DNA of 64,000 bases, taken from Prionace glauca. Its lineage: Eukaryota; Chordata; Chondrichthyes; Carcharhiniformes; Carcharhinidae. Below, piece after piece: positions 58,511 to 64,000 of the stretch. The stretch spans positions 31,270,902 through 31,334,901 of the forward strand of contig CM075760.1 in NCBI GenBank assembly GCA_037974335.1, written 5' to 3'. Position numbers and translations under genes: made by a program. The notes beneath the pieces are model-generated. The model made no database searches. It worked only from the letters and a program-made list of their open reading frames with translations, and was not told the origin of the DNA. Position 1 is the stretch's first letter; the number at the start of each line of letters is the position of its first letter.

Positions 58511-59104
58511 CTTTTATACTTCAAACGGCATCTTTTCTTTGGAAATAACTGGAAATGGAAGATTGCTATATTTATCCTATCTGTACTACATAGACTCCAG
58601 TTCCACTGTGATGAAAATAACTGTTAGCCACGACTGAAATTGCCGGGCAGGTCAGTCATTTGTATCAAAGCAGCTATAGAAAATCAAATAATAAAATCAT
58701 CCAGAGGGCAGGTTTCAACATGGTAGTTCACAATCGCCTTCTTCGCAGGGACAACTAAATGTTGGCTTTGTCAGTGATGCTCATATCCAGTGGGTCAATA
58801 ACAACAGGGTAAAGTGCTGCAGATTCTGGAAATCTAAAGCGAAAACAACACAAATGTTACTCAACAGGTCAATGTGCATCATCAGAAAGAGAACTAGATT
58901 CACATTAAAGATCGATGCCAGGATACAAAATCTCATTGATATAATTCTAAAGAACAAAACTGTTCTCTCCAATGTTCTACCTTAATACTGATTCTTCAAA
59001 CAAAATTACACATTTACTGTCAAGTTATCACATCTCTGTTTGTGGTAGGTTGCTGTACGCAAATTACCTGCTGTGACTAAATTCATCAAAAGGACATCAG
59101 TGAG
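58511..59104. other. Mostly unidentified; half-copy of a fold-back repeat
   Basis: 'gctgcagattctggaaatct' near 58815 is the only repeat wording recognised. Confidence 0.4.
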
Positions 59105-59200
59105 TTTTCAGAACAGTCAAAGAGCAAAGAACAATACAGCACAGGAAACAGGACCTTCGGCCTTCCACGCCTGCGCCACTCAAACTTTAGGACGACATGA
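59105..59200 (-). mobile_element. Repeat tail of AAAGAACAATACAGCAC type
   Basis: 'gcaaagaacaatacagcaca', 'aggaccttcggccttccacg'. A second, decayed instance lies at 61825-61935. Confidence 0.6.
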
Positions 59201-59320
59201 GGTCGGGTAAAGTGTTCTATAAATGCAAGTTCCACCACAATGAACGTTGTAATTCTTTGGAAGCGTTGAGATTAATGCGAACATAGTCAAGCTTGTGCCT
59301 GATCACAACAAAATAACATC

Positions 59321-59760
59321 ATAGAATCCCTGCAGTTCAAAAGCAGGCCATTTGGTCTAACAACTGTGCAGTGGCTCTCCAGCAGAGCAACTACCTGGGT
59401 CCAGCCTTCACCCTATCCTGACAACGACGCATAATCACAGGCTAATCCCCTGAACCTACACATCGTCGAACACCAATAAGAAATTGAGCAGAGACAATCC
59501 ACCTTGGACCTGGGAAGGATGCTTTGCTGGATAGCTGGTGCAGACTTGATGAACTGAATGGTCTCCTTCTGCACTGTAGGGATTCTATGTTTCTACGTTG
59601 CACATCATTGGACGCTAAGGGGCAATTTATCATAGCCAATCCACCTAACCTACACATCCTGGGTCTATGATAGAAAGCCAGAGCACTCGGAGGAAACCCA
59701 CATGGATATGGATAGAATGTGAAAACCACACACAGTCACCCAAGGTTGGAACGAGCCTGT
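59321..59760 (-). mobile_element. SINE interrupted by another SINE tail
   Basis: Reverse SINE from 59321 ('tagaatccctgcagttcaaa') to about 59470, resuming near 59605 ('ctaaggggcaatttatcata', 'gagcactcggaggaaaccca'). Between them a plus-strand SINE tail (59515-59600: 'tggtctccttctgcactgta'). Confidence 0.65.
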
Positions 59761-60790
59761 TTCCCCGTCGCCTGTGAGGGAGCAAAGCTAATAGTTTCTC
59801 TTAGTGATAACCACACTTTTTTTAAATTCTTCCCTCGTGTGAGTGGGATCTCTATTTGTAACAGGAGTACTTCGGACATCAGATCTGTGTTGTTTTTAAA
59901 TTGAACTTGTCTAGTTTAAACAGATTAAATCCTCAATCAGATTAACATTCAGTGGAATATCTGCCTGCTCACAGATGCTTTATAAATTGTGACATCAGAA
60001 TTTTCAGAACTCATTCTGAAATGAAATGTATAATTTTCTTCAATCAAATACAACTGGTGTTATAAATGTTCAAAAGTTTCTATTCATTTTGAACCAACTA
60101 TTAATATTCTTAAAATAAATCGCTATTTTGAGTTGAAACTGATCAATAAGTGACGGTTTATCTGGTTTTTCTGTCATGAACATTTCATTGTAAACAGTGA
60201 GGTATTTATGTAACTAAATATAAGAATAGTAATTCCAAATGAGATTGTTGATTGACAAAAACACAACAAATATTTCCCCACCAACACAGCACAGAAATAG
60301 AGAGAACCATGCAAATCAATCAACGGATTCCAGTAATGATTGTTTTTCAACATTATTTATTCATCAGTTATGTGAGGAAAAACATCATGATGATATCTAT
60401 GTTCGGAATGAGGAAATAATTCCTCTGATCCCGAAATAAAATGACACAGAAAACACAGAACACCTCCTGTGTTTCAGCTGTTTCTCTGTCTTTCTCCTGT
60501 CTGTTTCTGTGTCTTGTCTCTCCACGATGGTTCATCGTCTTCACTCCACAGATAAAGTCAATATCTGTCCAATGTATTCTCTCAGCCAGAGTTACAGGCT
60601 TCTAAAATATATAATTAAATTAATTTGAATCCAGGAGTGAGATTTATTCTAAAAAGTCTCTTGAACACTCCATTTTCTTGAAATGTTTGCTACATTTTCT
60701 TCTGCATCTCATTTCGGCTGTAGCTAATGATAAGAATTCGATGTGTCAGCACCAAGGGACCTTTCCCTAGATTTAGCCGGTGTTGTCCCT
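59761..60790. other. No identified content
   Basis: About 1 kb, AT-rich, nothing recognised. Confidence 0.4.
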
Positions 60791-61270
60791 GTCCTTGCAG
60801 TATTTGACTGGACAGTGTCGAGGAATATTTACTCTGCACCTAAACTAACTGCAGCTGCCTTTTGAATGTTTGTTGTGACTTTGTCAATATCAAGATTTAA
60901 TCTGTACCTAATCTCTATTGTACCTGACCTGGATGTGTTTTATTGAAGTGTGTAGCCGATTTTTCCCTGTACCGAGCATCTGCCGCCCTAATCTCTAAAG
61001 GAATAGTGTATGAGAGGTTTTACGTCGAATAGAGTCCATTCTCTTTCTGCCTTCATTTTGTTTGAGCAGACTTTGTACAAGGAGGTTCACTTTGTTTCTA
61101 TACACGATACTGTTCCGGGAATGTTTGATTTGAATAGTGTAGAGGGAGATTCACTTTGTACTGATTCATGCTATTCCTGACTTGGGAGTATTTAATTTGG
61201 CAATGCAGAGGGAATTTTGCATTCTGCAGCTAAGCCCATGTTCTTCCTGTCCTTCCCATTTATGATGGTG
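60791..61270 (+). repeat. Degenerate tandem array, unit about 60-70 bases
   Basis: Theme: tgtccttgcagtatttgac, tggacagtgtcgaggaatat, ttactctgcacctaaac; recurring as gggaatgtttgatttgaata, gtgtagagggagattcactt, tgtactgattcatgctattc; and gggagtatttaatttggcaa, tgcagagggaattttgcatt. At least four decayed units. Confidence 0.7.
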
Positions 61271-61399
61271 TAGTCGCCATCCTTGAAAATTTCATGGGGA
61301 TTAAATTTGTCTTTTTATATTCCAGCAAATTTACCCTGTGTCAGCTTATATTATGAGGCTATGTATTTCTTTATTTTTCACTAGAGCCTAACTCATTAT

Positions 61400-61660
61400 A
61401 TATTGCATGTAGAATTTTATATTGCCTCCCTCTACTCATATTAGACTGAATCTTTTATCTGTTTGTATTAAGTTAGACGCTTTCCCTGTTTATGTTGTCC
61501 GTAATTTTGCTCTTTATGTAAAGCGAGACGTTGTCTCTGTTTATATTCGTTTAGATATTTCTATTTGTATCAAATTAGATGCAGTCTTGTTTCTGAAATT
61601 GACCGTGTCCATGTATATATTGCATTAGACATGGTCTCAGTTTTTATTGCACTGGTCAAT
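61400..61660 (+). repeat. Degenerate AT-rich tandem array
   Basis: Theme tttatattgc-ttagac-tggtctctg in variants (gttgtctctgtttatattcg, catgtatatattgcattaga, gtctcagtttttattgcact), as at 43260-43690. Confidence 0.6.
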
Positions 61661-61967
61661 GCCCGTAATGATAAAACTGGCTGGAAGAGCATAATTCTCT
61701 GCATCCTTCTGCACCTGCAAACTCGATGAGATTTTGGGCTTTGTAAAAGAAGAAGCGATTTCGGAAATCTACTTCTGCTGACTGCATTCAAAATGGATAC
61801 CAATTCCCGTGTAGAATGCACTGTCAACAAAGAACAAAAATCAAAGACAATTACAGCACAGGAAAAGGCCCTTCGAACCTCCAAGACTGCACCAACCAAA
61901 TACTGTCTACCCAATACTGCCGGTTTCTGGATCCCGCCTGAAAACAATGTTTTTATCCCAACATATT

Positions 61968-62882
61968 AGAACATAGAACATTACAGCACAAACAGGCCCT
62001 TCGGCCCTCGAGTTGCGCCGATCGCATCAACCCCACCAATCTATAGACCTATCTATAACCCCCAATCCCATTAAACCCCATATACTCATCCAGAAGTCTT
62101 TTAAAAGACCCCAGCGAGTTCGCCTCCACCACCGACGACGGCAGCCGATTCCAATCACTCACTACCCTCTGAGTGAAAAACTTACCCCTAACATCACCTC
62201 TGTACTTCCCTCCCCGCACCTTAAATCTGTGTCCTCTCGTAGCGACCATTTCAACCCGGGGAAATAGCCTCTGAGAGTCCACCCTATCTATTCCTCGCAA
62301 CATTTTATAAACTTCTATCAGGTCGCCTCTCAACCTTCGCCTCTCCAGGGAAAAGAGTCCCAGCTCCCTCAACCCATCTTCATAAGGCATGCCTCCCAGT
62401 CCAGGCAACATCCTTGTAAATCTCCTCTGCACCCTTTCAATAGCTTCTACGTCTTTCCTATAGTGAGGCGACCAGAACTGCGCACAGTACTCCAAATGAG
62501 GCCTGACGAGGGTCCTGTAAAGTTGCAGCATTACCTCCCGACTCCTAAACTCAATCCCTCGATTAATGAAGGCCAGTACACCATACGCCTTCTTGACCAC
62601 CTCCTCCACCTGCGAGGCCGATTTAAGAGTCCTGTGAACCCGGACCCCGAGATCCTTCTGCTCTTCAACGCTACTAAGACCCCTGCCCTTAATAGTGTAC
62701 TCGTTCATCCCGTTGGTTCTGCCGAAATGGACTACTACACATTTATCCGCGTTGAAGTCCATCTGCCACTTCTCCGCCCATTCCTGCATCCTATCTATGT
62801 CCTGCTGCAACTTTTGACATCCTTCCAGACCATCCACAACACCGCCGACCTTCGTGTCATCACCGCCGACCTTCGTGTCATC
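61968..62882 (-). mobile_element. Young CR1-like LINE, C-terminal ORF2 intact
   Basis: Minus strand, one open frame to the stop at 62049: DDTKVGGVVDGLEG, RMQEWAEKWQMDFNADKC, EQKDLGVRVHRTL, YGVLAFINRGIEFRSREV, HLEYCAQFWSPHYRKD, VQRRFTRM, FFTQRVVSDWNRLPSSVVEA, ending GIGGYR-stop. Tail of atgttctaatat type. 5'-truncated at the FADD box. The terminal 21 bases (DDTKVGG, 7 codons) are tandemly doubled at 62841-62861 and 62862-62882. Confidence 0.92.
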
Positions 62883-62939
62883 ATTATCTCTTCTTCTCGC
62901 AGAACCGTGTCGTAATACAGGCATAATTCAAACAAAGGT

Positions 62940-63999
62940 AGAGTTCAGTGCAGGAATAACGCTGACATATTCTACTGAAATATATACAGGGTCCGTATCG
63001 AACATTACATATCCAGAGAGAATGTCTAGTGCAATGTAAACTGAGTTCTGATCTAGCAGAGTATTAACAGAGCCAGACTGTATTTTAATATAAACAGGGG
63101 CCTGATCCAACAAAATAGAAATAGTGCCGAGTGCCATGTGGGGGTGGGCAAATGCCAGATTCCAATGACACCAACATCCCATGAAAGAAACATTAAAAAG
63201 AAATGACATTGTCAAGGAAAAGAAAACTGAAACAGTGTATTCTGCAGCTTTACTGATAAAGGTGCTTGTGTGACATTAACTGAGACAGCGCCGACTAATT
63301 AATGATACTGGACCGAGTTTTACATGAGCTGAGATGGAGCAAAGTGCATTAGCAATAATGACTGGTACAGGATTGAGACATGTTTAATCTGAGACAGAAT
63401 CCAGAGTGTTAGTGATAACTACTGACACAGAACCCTGACTGATATAAACTCAGTAAAAAGTCTGACAACACCAGGTTGTAGACTAAAACCTGGTGTTGTC
63501 AGACTTTTTACTGTGTTTACGCCAGTCCAACGCCGGCATACCCACATCATGATATAAACTAAGGCAGAGCCTACTTTATTCGTAATAATTGTTGATACAG
63601 AACCGAGACTGATACATCCTGAGATTCGGACAATGCAGCAAAGAGAAAGTGTCGCGAACTGCAATAGAATTGAGATATGGCGTAGTCTTAAATAATCAAA
63701 CACATGGATTGTGCATCGTTAACTTAGACATCACTTAGATATGACAAATAAACTATTAGCATAGCACCTGTGGCAGAACCATGTGTTACGCATGAAGACT
63801 ATACTTCCAGTTTAGTGTACAGCGGCAAATGTTGCGAAGCAGTAAGAATTAAGATACAGCCTCTTGTCAGGTTAGAAGAGACATGGCTCATTGCGATCAT
63901 AACTTAGAAATTATAATATTAACAGTGCCGCTACCTCATATTAGAGTACCTGAAATTGAGCCGAGTGCAGGAAAATAAAACTTAGATAGGACCTCCTGG
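62940..63999 (-). repeat. Degenerate AT-rich tandem array with an inserted fold-back element
   Basis: Loose repeats of gatataaac-gag-cagagcc (tatatacagggtccgtatcg, aatataaacaggggcctgat, ctgatataaactcag, actgatacatcctgagattc, aaactaaggcagagcctac). Reverse complement of the theme at 43260 and 61400. No gene seen. Confidence 0.55.
63440..63560 (-). mobile_element. Short fold-back element with 11-base target-site duplication
   Basis: tgatataaact at 63440-63450 and 63550-63560 flanks a 99-base hairpin element: read on minus it starts tgatgtgggtatgccggcg and ends ttgtcagactttttactg. The two arms (gtaaaaagtctgacaacacc against its complement) are nearly adjacent. Same outer ends as the 49477-49734 element, but the inner arm parts and centre are missing. 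Confidence 0.88.
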
Positions 64000-64000
64000 A

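Noticed and set aside
62463-62915. 150-codon frame on plus
   Set aside because: Antisense to the LINE open frame at 62049-62882.

Overview
This window is vertebrate nuclear DNA and looks like a cartilaginous fish, most likely a shark. The evidence is dense elasmobranch-style tRNA-derived SINEs, CR1-like LINEs ending in short terminal repeats, eukaryotic tRNA genes with A and B boxes, and two-exon class A GPCR genes with GT-AG introns. There is no bacterial-style gene order. Nearly all long open frames outside the GPCR exons are antisense LINE, low-complexity or SINE frames.

The host genes are four members of one receptor family, resembling genes I recall being named 'probable G-protein coupled receptor 139' in shark genomes. 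Gene A (minus, 12124 to 6675) is broken. Gene B (plus, 16438 to 20225), gene C (minus, 30021 to 28205) and gene D (plus, 37436 to 38996) look whole. Each has a small first exon ending inside TM1 and one large second exon with the rest of the receptor, split by a phase-1 intron. A and D form one subtype (NTxxY in TM7); B and C form another (NPxxY). The order is A minus, B plus, C minus, D plus, so the C-D pair is a mirror image of the A-B pair. B and C share a core promoter with the same 57-base TATA-to-ATG spacing, which fixes their start codons.

1-6.6 kb is nested LINE and SINE debris, a broken Ty3/Gypsy fossil and a pyrimidine-rich tract. 6.7-12.1 kb is gene A, whose intron holds a fold-back element carrying a 620-base inverted insertion. 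12.6-15 kb is LINE/SINE debris. 16.4-20.2 kb is gene B, with exon 2 between direct repeats. 20.3-28.1 kb is repeats, including a second, near-perfect inverted duplication at 23.5-23.8 kb. 28.2-30.1 kb is gene C, followed by a SINE, a fold-back element and a telomere-like array. 33-36 kb holds tRNA-Leu, tRNA-Phe and tRNA-Glu-like sequences. 36-39 kb is gene D, preceded by a segment duplicated again at 43.7-44.4 kb. 39-64 kb shows no recognised protein gene: LINEs, SINEs, an 84-base minisatellite, degenerate AT-rich tandem arrays, microsatellites and two fold-back elements with long target-site duplications.

The receptors should sit in the plasma membrane and signal through G proteins; ligand and tissue cannot be read from the sequence. 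Short unlisted gaps (for example 3120-3410, 11525-11907, 12246-12640, 37088-37348, 38997-39250 and 57271-57770) contain nothing I could identify.
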